Numbered from the stretch's first letter, positions 43,547 to 58,378 are shown. The stretch is DNA of 64,000 nucleotides from Adiantum capillus-veneris (GCA_014529385.2 CM043965.1:59614433-59678432); one strand, 5' to 3'. Notes: a model not told the origin generated them from the letters alone. Program-made: numbers and translations.

Positions 43547-45597
43547 TGTATGTCAAATGTGTATTTTAGCAAACCAAAGGAGGTTTTCAAGCTGAACTGG
43601 TCGGGATACCTAGGAGTGTCAAAGGTTGGTTGGATGTCACCGTTAGCTATTGCCATGATATGAACTATGTTGAATGTTTTCACTATTTTGGCAATGCCAA
43701 AACTCTCTGGATGGATGAAGCCCAATGGTTAGCAGCTCTCGAATCGGGGGTTATGGTGACTCCAATTTGTCAAGAGTCGTGGTAATCATGACATTCCTAG
43801 TGTGATGTGTTTCATCCGAGATACATTGTACGAAAACAGTTATATCCGAGTGCCGCCATATGGTTAACAGCGTGAGAAATACTCGTTTTAATAAAGCTTC
43901 GTGCGGGGCAGAGATTTAAGTAGGGATGATGAGGAGCTAAGGACAAGGTTTTAATCTCGGCAATCCGAGAGGGTGTGCAAGATGGCTAGGATGGCAGCTC
44001 AAGTGGTGGAGTATTGTGAGCCAAGGCTAGGGCGTTTAACATCAACAGCAGATGGCGATGACTTTCGGAGGGTGTGAAGCGGCCCCAAGGAAGCTTTATT
44101 TAAAAAATAATGCAAAAAAAAGTTTTTCTTTTTACGACGCTGCAGCTGCAGCACCCCGCAGTTGCATGGCTTCAAAAGCTGGCACTGAAGATAGGAGAGG
44201 AGTCCAAGAGCGAGTGGATTCAAGCGGCATGCGGGGGAGCGGCTTGAAGGGGTAGGGTGGCCAAGTGGAACACAGCATGCAGGGATAAGGTGCATCTGGA
44301 ACGTGAGCATACAAAAAGGCTGCATGGCGATACGGAGAGAAGGAGGTCCCACTATAGTTGAAAGGGGGGGCCGTGAGCAAGTCGGGGCTGCCAGGGCTTG
44401 AGAAGTGGATTGGGCAGCCTAGAGTTTGGGCCTTGGCAAGCAGAGAAGCTCGATCACGAGCTGCATGGGAGGTCACTATTACATACAGGCGTGAAGCCTT
44501 GCAGATGACGGAGTGCCAGTTGTGAGGAGCGAATTGAGAGCTACAGAGGAGGCTGGAGGGCTACCAGGAGAGGAGAGTTGTGCTTTAGGGAAGACAAATA
44601 GTGATTGGAAGCTTTAGAGGGTGGCACCAGGTGAAGAGCAGGGAGCAGGGCCGCATAAGAAGAAGGAAGATGATGCCAAGGACAATCGATGCCAACAAGT
44701 GATAGAGATTGCCAAAGTAGCAAAAGCAAGTGATCGAGCAAGAGGCCTGACATAAGCTAAAGAAATGCATTTTTACTTATAAAAATCCATCATTGAACAC
44801 CTTCTTGCTAAAGAATTTTTTGCCGTGCTTGTTACCCACTCTATTCTCAAACTGATGTCCTTTTTTTCTCTCATCATGTCTTTGAGTGAAGGGTTGTGCG
44901 AGTGTTAAATGTTTCTTGTGTGCTATATAGAGGCATTCAGATTGTGTGTGTGCTAGTGGTTTTCCCTTTCAAGCGGCTTCCTTCTTCCAAAAGATACCAA
45001 ATTAATGTGTTATATGGACCAATTGAAGTGTAGTTTCCAAAGTTGAAGACCCCCCACTATAAAAGTCATTTTTTAGTCAAATTAGGGGCTTTTTTGTGCA
45101 GTTTGAAGCCTGCAAAGTGGAGCTCTCTGACACAGGAGTGTGCCTATCAAATCCCTTTGTACTTTTTCTTGAAAATGGCCATGGTGATGGTAGTGCAAGA
45201 CTTTGTACATGCCTTGTGAAGCGTAATCAAGCCATTGCTGCCGTGTTTTCCTATCGGTTCCCCTTCCCCCCTTCTCTTTCTCCTGCTCTGGTGTTTTCCC
45301 TCGATGCCAGCAGTGGATGTGTGTGTCCCCCCAGATTGACAATGTTTTGTGTGAGAGAGTGAGATTGAGCGGCTATGTGCGTGTGTAAGGGTGGAGACAA
45401 AACGTGGTAGTAGGTGTGCATTGTGTGGTGGATTGGTGGAGTGCGTGAGCAGTGGAAAAAGAGCCGGCGGTGGTCTGCTAGTGTGAAATTTGTTTTTGAA
45501 TGTGTTTTGCGAGAGGATAGGGGTGTTGTGGATACCCTGAGCTATAGAGAGGCCCTTGTGTTTGTGGCGGGCGTGTTCCTCCATTCCCCCTCTCCAT
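41564..45597 (+). mobile_element. Enlarged 5' LTR region of a gag-only LTR element
   Basis: By comparison with the 3' LTR (48426-49793), the 5' LTR consists of the GC-rich U3 part (42666-43425, with an extra copy at 41564-42443), about 1.5 kb absent from the 3' LTR (43426-44972), and the R-U5 part (44973-45597) with a TATA box ACTATAAAAG at 45057-45066. The 1.5 kb insert has only one weakly protein-like stretch (GWLDVTVSYCHDMNYVECFH at about 43630). Long frames in the GC-rich part occur on both strands and are not called. Confidence 0.65.
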
Positions 45598-45659
45598 CTT
45601 TTGGTGCCCCCATGGAGGAGCGTGCTGATGCTCCTAGTTGATGTAGAAGCGGTGATTTT

Positions 45660-46600
45660 GGTGATGCCAAAGGTCCGGCCTTTGAAGGGCAGGTGCTGCT
45701 AGTGATGGCTTGGGCAGGATTTCCCATTTTCACTGGGGTTGAGGATGTAGAAACCTGGCTTGAAGATTACGGATCGTTCGTTTTGGAAAGCGGTTTATCG
45801 AGAGAAGAAGTTACGGTAAAAGTGTTCCCACTCCTGGTTCATGGTAAAGCGAGGCTATGGTTCGATGGCCTGCGTGAAAAAGACAAGGAAGATTGTGAAG
45901 CCCTAGAGACGGCTTTTCGAAGTAGATAGGTAGCGGATGCACAACTAGATTAAGTAAAGCAAAGACTGGACAGAGTTTGAAGCAGAGCTTGGAAGGTGAT
46001 TTTCAAGTGTTCGAGTGGGAGCTCAAAGCCCTTTGGTGGAAATTGATCAAGGTAACTGCTACAGAAAATGGAAATTTTTTAAAGTTGAGCAAATTCATGG
46101 ATTGGTTGCATGAAGAAGTGCGTGACAAGGTTGAGATAGATGGTCCAATGTAGTATGAAGAGGCAATAGCTCTAGCGAAAGGGTGGACCAAAAATATTTT
46201 GAAGAAGCACAAAGCTAGGCAGGGTTTGCCAGGCGCTATGATGCCAACGTAGTGTGATGCGGTGGTAGCCGAGCCACATGTGGTACAAAGAGAAGTGCAT
46301 TTTCCAGAAGAACCAAGGGTTCTTTGGCTACAAAGAGACAGGGTGGTTCCTATGCCGAAGATGCCGGCTAGAGCGGTTCCAATTGTGGAGGAAGCGCAAG
46401 TGGTTCCAAAGGGGACAAAGGAGGTGCTACCAAGTTCGAGTGTGGCTGTTGAAGCTCCATTGAAGTGTGGTGAAGGCCAAAGAGTGCGGTTTGCAGACGA
46501 GGTCGAAGCGGTGAAGCTAGAGGAGATTCCTGAGTTTGAAACAGAGGAAGAGATTGAGTCGAGTGACAATAGCTCTATGGATGAAAATATGAGTTAGGAG
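45660..46600 (+). pseudogene. Ty3/gypsy gag fragment
   Basis: 45693-45929 reads GFPIFTGVEDVETWLEDYGS, LSREEVTVKVFPLLVHGKAR, LWFDGLREKDKEDCEALETA and FRSR, the core of a retrotransposon gag (capsid) domain. Later pieces, KLSKFMDWLHEEVRDKVEID, YEEAIALAKGWTK, then an acidic tail (EIPEFETEEEIESSDNSSMD) at 46262-46597, follow in broken frames. No zinc knuckle found. It lies shortly after the 5' LTR. Confidence 0.75.
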
Positions 46601-48425
46601 ACTGAGTGTCTCAATCCAGGTATGATGAGTTTGACCTCTTGTATGTAAGTGGAGAGGTAGTAAATGTGTGCAAGGGGCAGCATGAAGTGCAGGCCGACAT
46701 GCCTAATGAAGACTAGGCAGAGCGGTTCAGGCCTACAAGTGAAGAGCAGGTAAAGGTGGTGTGTGGTGCCATGCTAATGGCCGTGTTGAGGAAGCTAGCT
46801 ATAGAGTGTGCCATAATGGTGCAGCAAGTGTGAAGTCTTGCCAAAAGAGATAGGGAATCCTTGTCTAGGGTGGTGGAGCATGATGCAGTAGAAGAGCAGT
46901 TGAAGCCGACAAGCAAGTGGTGTTGTTTGACCTTGAAGGGCCAATTGATGAGGAGGAGCTCGACCATGCTGGAATTGAGTACATGGCAGGTGAGAAGGGC
47001 AGTGTAGAGTCAAAGATAGAGGTGCTTCCTATGAATTCAATGCACTCTATGACAGGCAATACATATTCCAAGATGGTCTCTAAGCTTTCCAAGGAGGTTT
47101 GTGAGTGGTGGATAAAAGGAATGATGATAAAAGCGGCTGTGCATTGGGCTCTTGAGTAGGTACATGATCTACTAGATGAGGATCTAGATTTACATGGTTG
47201 GGAGGGTGGGTCAGGTATGTCAGAAGTGTTGGTTGAATAGGATGGTGAGCACAATAGTGCTCTGATTGGTGTTCTTGGAGCGAGTGGGAAGTTTACCAAT
47301 GCATGCTTGGAGTGGTGGAGGTATATTGCTGGCTGTGTGGGTATGCAGTTGGCTATGTACCTTGGTGCGGCACTATGCAAGGGTGTTGCAGGATTGAGGA
47401 CATGTAAAGCAAGGGGTTGGGCAGCCGCTTGAGCAACAACAGCGGGTACATATGCTAGTTTTGTACATATGCTAGGTGGTTTTGTGGTGTACAGAGGTTT
47501 GTTTTGGGTGTGAATTTTTTTAGTGCAATAAGCCTATGTGTGGTTGAACATAAATGTTCAATGATGGTGCAGCCAAAGTTGGTATGTACAAGAAAGTGGT
47601 CCATGCCAAGCAAGGGATGTAGGCAGGTGTATTGTAGAAGGCTAGGGCAAGTACCAAGGTCCTGGGCAACCAAAGGGTAGTGGGAATGTATGTCTTAAGC
47701 GGTTTTTAAGGCCAAAACAGCTAAAGGATGGTCCACATGGGATGAGAGATAAAGGTGTCTAAAATGCCAAATCAGTGCTCTAGAATGTAGTATTTGATGT
47801 ACTCTAGAAGCCGGTCCAGAAAACTTGTCAAACGGAGCCCCGATGCTCAAGATATTGCAGTTCAAAGTTAGAAGGTTTAGCAGATCCCCGGCGGACAGGG
47901 CAGCTAGGGACGGATGGCCCAGGAAAATGTCAGCAGATAGATGCATATAGCTCAAATTATGGAGCATGCATGTCTTTTTGGATTTTGGATCGAAGCTCTA
48001 GATAGCAAGTTATGGCCATCAGAAGTTTTGTTGGGGGCCAGATTTAAGCCCACTTGCGCGCATTGGAGGATGTACCATTTGACATTTTTTTAGGCCTCAA
48101 TAGGGTTCAAGCAGATAGATCATGCTGTGTGGAGTTAGCAGGAAGTCACGGTTTGTCGATCGAGTTCCAGGTGGCCGAGTTACGGCCTGGTAGAGTTGGG
48201 GGTGCTTTGCAGATAGGGAGTCAACAGATGGTTTGCCTCATTTTCTGGGGCACTTTTTATGAGGCCATCGAGGAGGTGGGATGTAAAGTTAGCCGAGGAG
48301 AACGAATCTTGGAATGTGCACCTTTGGCGGGGTTTTGTGAAGGGGGATAATCGGCTGACCAAGCCATGTGTGGGGTGCTACTAAAGTGGGTCACAAAAAA
48401 AACATGTTGGACCATTTTTATGTAA
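46601..48425 (+). other. Internal region of the gag-only element, no pol
   Basis: Contains short frames such as 46917-47159 (LEGPIDEEELDHAGIEYMAG) and 48054-48350 (FDIFLGLNRVQADRSCCVEL), none recognised. I find no reverse transcriptase, RNase H or integrase motif, so the element was probably non-autonomous. A purine run GTGAAGGGGGATAA at about 48338 is a possible remnant of the polypurine tract. Confidence 0.5.
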
Positions 48426-49796
48426 AGGCTTCAAACCCCAATGGGCTCCAGTTGAAGGAAAGGACGCCACGTGGCACAACATAGCTTCCATATGCACAGA
48501 TGGTGGTTTGAACGGAAGGGTTTAAGACCTAGGCCGTGTGGCCCCTTTGATGTGTAGGTTGGAGAGAGGGGAGCTTGGAACCCCCGTTGGCTATGGCCCT
48601 GCAGGGGCAGCGTGTGGTGGTTTAGGCCGGTACAGTTGTTGAAGTCAATGGCAACGGTGCAATGCGCTCATGGGGTCGAGATGGGGGCGTGCCCGCCAGG
48701 GGACAGTTCCCACGCCCGGCCCTTGAGGCCCCATGTTTTTTGAGGATAAGCTCCCCCCCCCCATTAGCGAGGTTGCTAATGCTCAATTTTGAGGGGCAGG
48801 GGATGATTCCCATGCGAGAAATGAGGGAGAGAGGCAGTGTTCAAGAGCCTCCATGTGTACAAGGGGTGGGCGGGCCCATTTCAAGGCCGAGCAAGTCTAA
48901 ATGGCGACCAAGGAGACAAGTGAGAAGTGGGCCAAGTGCAAAGGGATCCAAGGGAGCAATTTGAGGAGAAGGCTAGGGGAAGGAGGATCAAGCCAGAGGC
49001 AGATCAGAAGTAGGTGAAAGGGACAGTGCAAGGCTAGGCTCCCCGAAGGGTAAAAAATAAGAGAAAAGGAAAAAAAAAGTAAAAATGCCTAGGGGCAGTA
49101 GCGATGTTGCTATTGCACCCCCCCTCAAGTGCAAAAGAAAGAGAAAGAGAGCAGATGAAAGCAAGGCGGCTTCCTTCTTCCAAAATATACCAAATTAAGG
49201 TGCCAGATGGACCAATTGAAGTGTAGTTTCCAAATTTGAAGACTCGCCCACTATAAGAGTCATTTTTAAGTCAAATTAGGGGCTTTTTTGTGTTGTTTGA
49301 AGCCTGCAAAATGGAGCTCTCTGATAGAGGAGTGTGCCTATCAAATCCCTTTGTACTTTTTCTTGAAAATGGCCATGGTGATTGTAGTGCAAGCCTTTGT
49401 ACATGCCTTGTGAAGCGTAATCAAGCCATTGTTGCCATGTTTTGCTATCGGTTCCCCATCCTCCCTTCTCTTTCTCTTGCTCTGGTGTTTCCCTTCGATA
49501 CCGGCACTGTGGATGTGTGTGCCCCCCCGGACCGAGGGTGTTTTGTGTGAGAGAGTAAGATTTGAGCGGGTGTGTGCGTGTGTAAGAGTGGAGACAGACC
49601 GTGGCAGTAGGTGTGCGTTGTGTGGTGGATTTGTGGAGTGCATGAGTAGTGGAAAAAGAGGAGGCGGTGGTCTGCTATTGTGAAGTGAGTTTTTGAAGGT
49701 GTTTTTCGAGAGGATAGGGGTGTTGTGGATACCTTGATCTATAGAGAGTCCCTTGTGTTTGTGCCAGGCGTGTTCTCCCATTCCCCGTCTCCAACA
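48426..49796 (+). mobile_element. 3' LTR of the gag-only element, about 1370 bp
   Basis: Begins AAGGCTTCAAACCCCAATGG and aligns with 42666-43425 and then with 44973-45597. TATA-like CTATAAGAG at about 49251. Ends near CCCCGTCTCCA. The first few bases are damaged. ORFs here match those in the 5' LTR only because the DNA is repeated. Confidence 0.75.
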
Positions 49797-50843
49797 TGTT
49801 AGGCCAGTGAAGAACGGAACCAACCTATAGATCCCGGCTCAAATGTATAAACCCTAAGTGAAGAAGCTAAAGCAACATGAGAAGTTTACTGTTGTTGGTT
49901 TGTCAACAACACGACATAACTCAACTAAGCCCTTATTGTTTGAGATTTATGGAATGCTGAGGATTATGGTCATAAACATCATTTGTAATAAGTAGGTAGT
50001 CTAGTTGTAGAAGCTGGGGTGCAATGGCACTTCTAGATTGTGAATACCAAGCCATTTGACCCCTCAAACTCTATTTTTGGTTAACCTAAGGTAGCCTTAG
50101 TATATAAGGTACCTAGGTCACTTTTGTAAGGAAAACGTTTATCATAATCATAGTTTTAGGTTGCCATCAACAATGTGTGAGAGAGGAAGAGAGAGAGCGT
50201 GAGCTTCATCCTGGCGCTAATCCCTACTCGCTCATCACGTTGTAGATCCGACTGCACCATCGTGTTAGCCTCAACAAGAGCTATGTGAAAACACCAAGAA
50301 TTTCTCACGTTACGGAGCGAATGCGCTCGTGCATCTACGAGCTACTCATAGTCGTAAGTATATCAAACGATGTCTGATTTTTGCTTGCAAGTAGTCATTA
50401 TAATCATAGCGACATAATCTATGTATAGGTACTCATAAATTTCCGTTTCAGGCACTTTCAAAATTCGGCTTCGTCTTTTTATACGTGTTTTTCGCATATG
50501 GGTTTAGAGCTAGGATTTTGAGTGTAGAGGCTTAGGGACAAGTGTATCCTAGTGAGGGTATGGTGTTCCTTAATTTTTTTCTCGTACGATTTTGGCATGA
50601 TTTGATGAGTTTCCTTCTATTTGTGTGTATGTGGGTTGAGTGATGTAGTTGAGAGCAGTGAGAGTCTAGGTTGTAGTCTAGTTGGCCTTCTGGAGTGTTG
50701 TATGTGTAGGATGGTCTCATCCTAACAAGCTAAAGGGATTTCCTCTATGTGCCTATTGTGTCATTTGTGTCTTCAATTGGCATTATGTTGATCTAGGTTG
50801 TGTTGCACGCACTTTATAGGTGGTGTAATTCGCTCCCGCAACA
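49797..50843 (+). mobile_element. Solo LTR, about 1047 bp
   Basis: Starts TGTTAGGCCAGTGAAG, has TATA-like TATATAAGG at 50101, a GA-rich leader with GCGTGAGCTTCATCCTGGCG (compare 19995 in the copy C LTR) and ends CCCGCAACA. What follows is not a primer-binding site. It belongs to the same broad LTR group as copies C and D. Confidence 0.65.
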
Positions 50844-51900
50844 TTTACCGACTTACAAAGTCTTGCTAAGTGGCCTTTTTTTTAAGAGTTCCTACAAATT
50901 TATGGGACCCCGTCCAATGGGGCCCAAGTGACATAAAGGCATTAAAATAAATCAGGACCAGCACACACACACACACACACACCAAAGATACGCAACCAAT
51001 TGATGATGTGGTATACCTGTACGGATTTCCAGGTTTTGCACTAACATGCTGATGTGGTAGATCTGTATGAATTTTTGCATTTTATGGTAACTAGTAACTT
51101 GGCAGAGCTGTACAATTTTTTGTAAGATGTGCTGATAATTTTTTGGGTACAACGCTTTTGGACCAAATGTTTTTGACTTTACTACTTTTCATGTAATTGC
51201 TTTTATGGCCAAGGGCATTTAAATATGTGCAGAGGGCTCATTCTCAGACACGCTTCAGTACGAAGGTGCAGAGGGTGGAGTACTGAGATTATATTGAGTT
51301 CAAGCAATCTAAAGAAATACCTAAAGGGGTGCTAAGGTTTGGGGACAACACTATCTGGGTGGAGTTCTGCCACTCCGTGCCATGTGTGCTCTCTCTCTTA
51401 TAGTTCGAATGTTATTGAAGTGCTAAAAGTATGTTCAGTCTATTCTTTTATAGTGGCACATGGTGTCCGTCTTCTAACATCTACACTCTGAATCCTTTGG
51501 ATTTCTGCGTGTTGCTTACACTCACTCTCGTTAAGATCAATGCGATTTAGAAGATATCGTAAGTCCAAAGTTGGAGCAATCCAGATAACAGCTCTAGCCT
51601 GCTGTCCACCTAAAAATCAATTGCAAAGAGGCCAAATTTGATGTACATTAAAAAATGGCAAACTTTTACGCCACCGAACAAGAAGGGAGCGTTGTAGAAG
51701 AAGGAAATGAGTATTGCCAGATGAAGAGGAAAACACCTGTGAAAGGCAAAGATGCCTAGAGGCAATAGAGAGGGGTGCTGAAAAAAGACAAGATCAAGAT
51801 CCTCACCTAGTATGTTATACGAAAATGCATCAAACTTAAAAACGCAGCAAGAAGATTGACTACTTGAGAAGATGTATGATGCCTTGCGGATGTCGAAGGC
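50844..51900. other. Spacer with (AC)n at about 50961-50982, no gene
   Basis: Nothing credible is encoded. The right part may include the decayed 3' end of the LINE on the minus strand. Confidence 0.5.
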
Positions 51901-52965
51901 AATGAGGGGAGATGGGATGGAGACATGATTGAAACCATGATGTCATCTAACCATACCAACATGTTGTGTCCTCTTGTAGCGCTAGCTATCGGGATGACTC
52001 AAGTGCTAGCCAAGCATATGTGTCTCTTGGGAGGTCTCATAAGTTATGCATGAAGGAAACTGATTTAGTAAGGTCCCAACAACAAGAGGAGCGACAACTA
52101 GCTCAGCTGAAAAAAATCTCATGTGGAAGTGAGGTCTTAGCTCAAATCATTAGAGAGATCACAGAGACTCGAGGCCTCTCCATACATCTCCATCCATTAA
52201 TGCTACCAGATATTCCCTAGCGGTCCACTGAGAGGCCGCAAATCTAAGCTCCATAGAGCATAGGTGAATCCACTACAGTTTCAAAAAGCCACATCTTTGT
52301 TTGAGGTTCTTGAAACGGAACCTACAAACACATCTTCTCCAAACCTCCCAAGGATGCATAAGCTCTCATCAATCTAGTCTATATTGCTCTCCTCAATGAC
52401 AATTCTGATCCATTGAAGACTATCCCAACATAGGTGTATGCATCTGTATACTCTACCATCTCTTGGCCATATGTAAAAGTAGCTGCTAGCCTCTTGACCC
52501 ACTGTGGTGTAGTGTTAAACACCATAACCTTGGTTTTCCCCAGGTTAACAAACAATCCAATATCGTGGGTACAAAGCATCTAAATGACGCTACATCCCCT
52601 TTGAGTAGTCAAAAATCAGCACAATATCATCAGTGTATAACAATAGTGGGATACATGTCCCTACCAATTGTGCTCCTCTATCGCCATCCCTCTCAATGTG
52701 TAGTAAGCAACCTCATAATGCCAAATAGTGTAGGAGATAGTGGGCATCCTCCCTGTTTCACCTCAATAGTGGAGTGAGCCGAATCAAAAAACCCCTCTAG
52801 AGTACGTACATTCCCCACTGCTGACTTGCATAGAGCCATGATCCCCCAAATAAACTCTTTTGGAACCCCCATCTTTTGCAGTTTGTGTATCAATCTAGCT
52901 CTAGGCATTGTATCGAAGGTTTTGCGGAAGTCCACAAAGCAACAATAGAGCCGTCTCCCAAGTGA

Positions 52966-53115
52966 TCTCCCCTCCCGAGTAATGGATTTGAGTGTTAGAA
53001 TATGATAAAGATTAGAGAAACCTCTTTTGAAACCTTCTTGTCTCCCCTCCTCAATAATGGATCCAAATGTTAGAATATGATCAAGAGTAGAGAAACCTCT
53101 CCTAAAACCCACCAC
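52966..53115 (-). repeat. 75-bp tandem duplication inside LINE reverse transcriptase
   Basis: Units 52966-53040 and 53041-53115 encode two in-frame, diverged versions of a 25-residue piece ([20 protein letters not shown] and GFKRGFSNLYHILTLKSITR). Confidence 0.85.
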
Positions 53116-53130
53116 TCTTGCTGCCCGTAC

Positions 53131-53263
<133 letters not shown>

Positions 53264-54615
53264 AACTGCTGCTCAAGGATGGATGACAATGTGTCTCTAA
53301 TCATGATAGTGCGGTAGTTTCCAAGCTCCATAGGGTCCTTTAACTTGAAGATATGTACAATCGTGGACAAACTCCAAGTATCAGGTAGGTCCATGCACAT
53401 GGCACGATTGAACATCATTGCTAGAAGCTTTTCAAGAAAATCCTTGGCAATGGATTTCTTTACCATCACGGCGGTAAAGAAAGCACAGGTGTGTGGACAT
53501 GGATCTGGCTGATCTGGAAGAGTGGCTGCCCGAAGACGGTGTAGAGAGATGATGCATATTGACCCCATACCTCCATAGAAGTGAAGATTGGTCGGGGGTA
53601 GTGTTCATGGAAGCATCGCCATGCCTCGCCTAGATTCTAGCCAAAAAAAAAACTCATATAAATCTTGCTCTAGCCGAGCTAGAAACGTCCTTTTCTTTTG
53701 TCGTACAAAACGTCGAGAAGAAATGCATGACTGCGTGTGAGTAATCACTCCAAGAAGTACCTCCCTCTGAAGTTGGGCTCTTGTCTCTCTTTACTCCTCA
53801 TCATACCAGCTATATTGAGGTGTGCTCCCAGAACGTGAGTGCTGCCTAGTCTCACTATGGGGGTATGCCTTTGTTGTTGCATGTTGTAGTGTCTCTATCA
53901 TTATATAAGTGAGCTCCCCTAAAGGTCTCCCTGGATCCTCTGTGCATAAGCGTCTGTAGATACCATCTATGTAGACAAAATCAGTCTCTGAATTAAAAGT
54001 GTATCGGGTATGCGTAGGTGTCTGTGTCATTAGAGGTGTGCTAAACTAGAATGAGATGGTAAATGTGAGGATAGCATGATCTACTACTATCCAATAGGCC
54101 TAGGCCCGATTATAAAGTCTTAAATAAAGGGTATGAAAGTGGGATGAGCCACAATCTAATCCACTCTAGAGCCAACTACTTAGATGACCTCCCATAGAGT
54201 GCCGGGAATGATCTGTGTAGAAATTTTGCATCGTATGTCAATCTCACATGTGTCCCCTCTGACTAGTCAATATCAACTATGAATACCATGGTGTCTAGTT
54301 TGACTAATATGGGAGTGCCCTGATGAAAAGGTCCATCCCCACCACAATGTGAAGGCATCTGAACCATGCCTCTCATGACACATATTGCACACATGCATGC
54401 ATCCAAGTCCTCTGATTAGGGAATTTTGGAGGTCATTTGGAGGGCCTTCTAAGAAAATACTTGTTTTTGCATTATCTCTCTAGAAAACTGGTGTGGTAAA
54501 AGAAAGTCTTCATCAACCGTTCAAAAAGTGTGCTTCCAAGTGAATTCCTTAGACAGAGTCATAACGGCCTTGATGATCAAGGGAATGTCTCTTTCAGCTA
54601 CATTCAATGCACCTC

Positions 54616-55928
<1,313 letters not shown>

Positions 55929-56102
55929 ATCATTGCCAATAGTCTGAATGGTGCGTGAAGAAGTCTTAAAGAAACTCAAAAACACGCCATTGTGCCATAC
56001 AACCACATCCTGAAAGTTATGAGAGAGAGATAGATAGATAGATAGATAGTTCTATTATCGTCCTGGGAGGTCAAATATGACCTATGGGACCAAATGAACA
56101 TG

Positions 56103-56740
56103 TCACGTGGTGTGAGTGGAGTTCATAAGTGACTCTCGATGCTCAAAAATGGCTGAAATGAGCGTCGCAATAGAGAGTCCACATCGTGGTTGGGAGAGGA
56201 AGGTATGTAGGGAGAGCTCATGGCTGAATATATGGGGAAAAGAGGACCTAATGTGGTCAAAAGCTGAGCACTCAAGTAGTGTGTGGTACTCACTCTCTCG
56301 CACTTGACGAGGGCATAAGGTGCAAAGTCGATGACACTCCTCGCCAGTGCCCCAACGTCCTGTCTCGCAGCGTAGAGAATGGGAGCTAAGACGAATGGAG
56401 GCAATGGTGCGGATCGCACTCAACGGGATGGGCTCAAGGATGTAGGAATGGGTTCGGTTACCTCGTTCCGAGAAGAAGAGAGATTTGTAGTTTGGGGCAA
56501 CGTGTGTGGTGTAATGGCTGAAGCGAGAACCTCCGGATTTCTCCCAAGCCATGATACATTGGCGTTGTAAGAAGGCCTCATTAACTTGGGAGTCGATCGA
56601 CGCATCCTTGACCAAGTGACATGCATCCCATCTTCCAAACCATTTCTTGATATCAAGCATCCACCCCGAACTTAGTATTTTGCTCTTGCATGTCTTTTGA
56701 ACCTTTTGACTTGCTTCATATGCGATTCTAGGAAGTCGAT

Positions 56741-56744
<4 letters not shown>
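56103..56744 (-). pseudogene. LINE C-terminal tail with Cys-rich motif
   Basis: An open frame of 213 codons on the minus strand, starting inside a longer fragment. It reads GNRTHSYILEPIPLSAIRTI, ASIRLSSHSLRCETGRW, then CTLCPRQVRESEYHTLLECS with a Cys-x2-Cys...His...Cys pattern, and AFDHIRSSFPHIF. This matches the end of plant/protist LINE ORF2 proteins, and follows in kind from the LINE at 51900-54400, though a different copy. Frame bounded by microsatellites on the upstream side. Confidence 0.7.
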
Positions 56745-56792
<48 letters not shown>

Positions 56793-56877
56793 ATGGAGAG
56801 GGTAGAAGTTGTGAAATTTTCCATTGTGAAGGTATATATATATATATATCTATATATGTATATATCTATATAGAGAA

Positions 56878-56924
<47 letters not shown>

Positions 56925-56930
56925 GCACTA
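56743..56930. repeat. GA tracts flanking a TA-rich spacer
   Basis: GA at about 56743-56789 and 56886-56930, with a TATA/TCTATA-rich piece at about 56832-56872. Confidence 0.9.
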
Positions 56931-57038
56931 GACTCTGTTGACATCAATATATTGAAGGATTTATATGCTCAATCAACTAATTCAATTGTCTATATGTGCC
57001 TAAAGTAACATGCTTTCACTAGCACCAACATACTTTAA

Positions 57039-58378
57039 CACTAGAATGGTAACCTAAGAGGACATAAAAGTGTCCTTTCAGGGTTTTGGAAAAAGTTTCC
57101 AAAACCATAGTAGATCCACTCATTTTGAAAAATCCTTTCATGAGCTTATAGTTCAATAACTACTACATATGGAAAAAATTGAGAAACTTGTAATTTTTCT
57201 CATCCCTTGGTCACTACAAGCCTCCAAAGTTGATGGACCAGTGCATTTTGCCCAAAACAGCAATTTCTTACAATTGATTGCATATAAATAAGAGTGGAGA
57301 TTTTTGTAGGACATGAGATAAAATGCCCCGTTAACTTCAATGGGTTGGTGACCAAAACATATGGTTTCTTTTACCTCACTAATGTTTTTTGGGCAAAAAA
57401 AATACGTACAAAAAAGTTGCATTTTTGCCATTCTACGGACCTATCATCAAAGTTTCTATAGTCACGCTCAATATAGATACTATATACATGTTTTCTTAGT
57501 TCTCTTTGGGCCTCTGGATTCAAAAGAAGCCATGGAGCATGTCAAAAGGACAATGGATCTCTTACAATTGGAACCTTGGGGGCAATGATAAAGTGCTAAA
57601 TACAGCAAACATGAAAAAATTGGGTTTAGCATTATGACCTCTAGAAACCCATAGAAACTACTCAATATCTAGCCAAGTTTGTAGTCTATGATTAGATATG
57701 GTTACTACCTACAAAATACACATAATTGACCTAAGAAACTAGCAATATTGAGAAAGTTATACTTGCTACTCTAAAATGTATCGTATTCTTCAGCAATCAA
57801 AAAACTCAACCATCATCATATACTATGCTATATAGCATATTAGGTCTCCCAAAACTCAAGGATGATTAGCTTTATGTTATACATTACACTTACACCATCA
57901 AAATTGAATTTGGATATCAAGAAAGCAACCAAAAAAATCATAAAAGTGCTAATTTTGGCCAAAAAAACAGGATTATGCAATTCTTGTAAATTGGTCATAA
58001 CGTTCAATTTTAACACTTAGCTCTCCCTACAAGCATCAAAACATGTTGAGAACTATGAAGGAATAACCTCTAGCCATCTAAACCTCACAAACATGAAGTT
58101 TAGAGTGGTATAGTTGCCAAAAATTGAAAAAAAGCCAAAAACAGGACCCGTTTTTTCACACAGTTTAGGTTCAAAAATGTTGTGCAAGAGTAAGGTTAAT
58201 GGTGAGATCGATACTAAAAAAAAAATGCTAAGTTTTTTTCAGCTCATAAGGCAAATTTGTGGATATATAGCACCTAGAAATTCATTTTCATACTCTTCAA
58301 ATAATTCAAGAAAAATGGTCACTTAACAGGACACAAAAGTGTCCAAGGACATAAAAGTGTCATGTTACCATTCTAGTG
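57039..58378. mobile_element. piggyBac-like non-autonomous DNA transposon, 1340 bp
   Basis: Flanked by TTAA on both sides (57035-57038 and 58379-58382). Both ends begin CACTAGAATGGTAAC inwards, a 15-bp perfect terminal inverted repeat. Subterminal blocks contain GGACATAAAAGTGTCC (left at about 57060, right at about 58347) and a variant GGACACAAAAGTGTCC. TTAA target sites and C-x-CTAGAA termini are hallmarks of the piggyBac superfamily. No transposase is evident; internal short frames (for instance 57153-57431 minus) are not recognised. Confidence 0.8.

Noticed and set aside
45147-49823. Minus-strand frames of 145-160 codons in the R-U5 region
   Set aside because: They are antisense in both LTR copies and follow base composition; no motif.
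51966-52220. 84-codon + strand frame
   Set aside because: It is the antisense shadow of the LINE C-terminal part on the minus strand.
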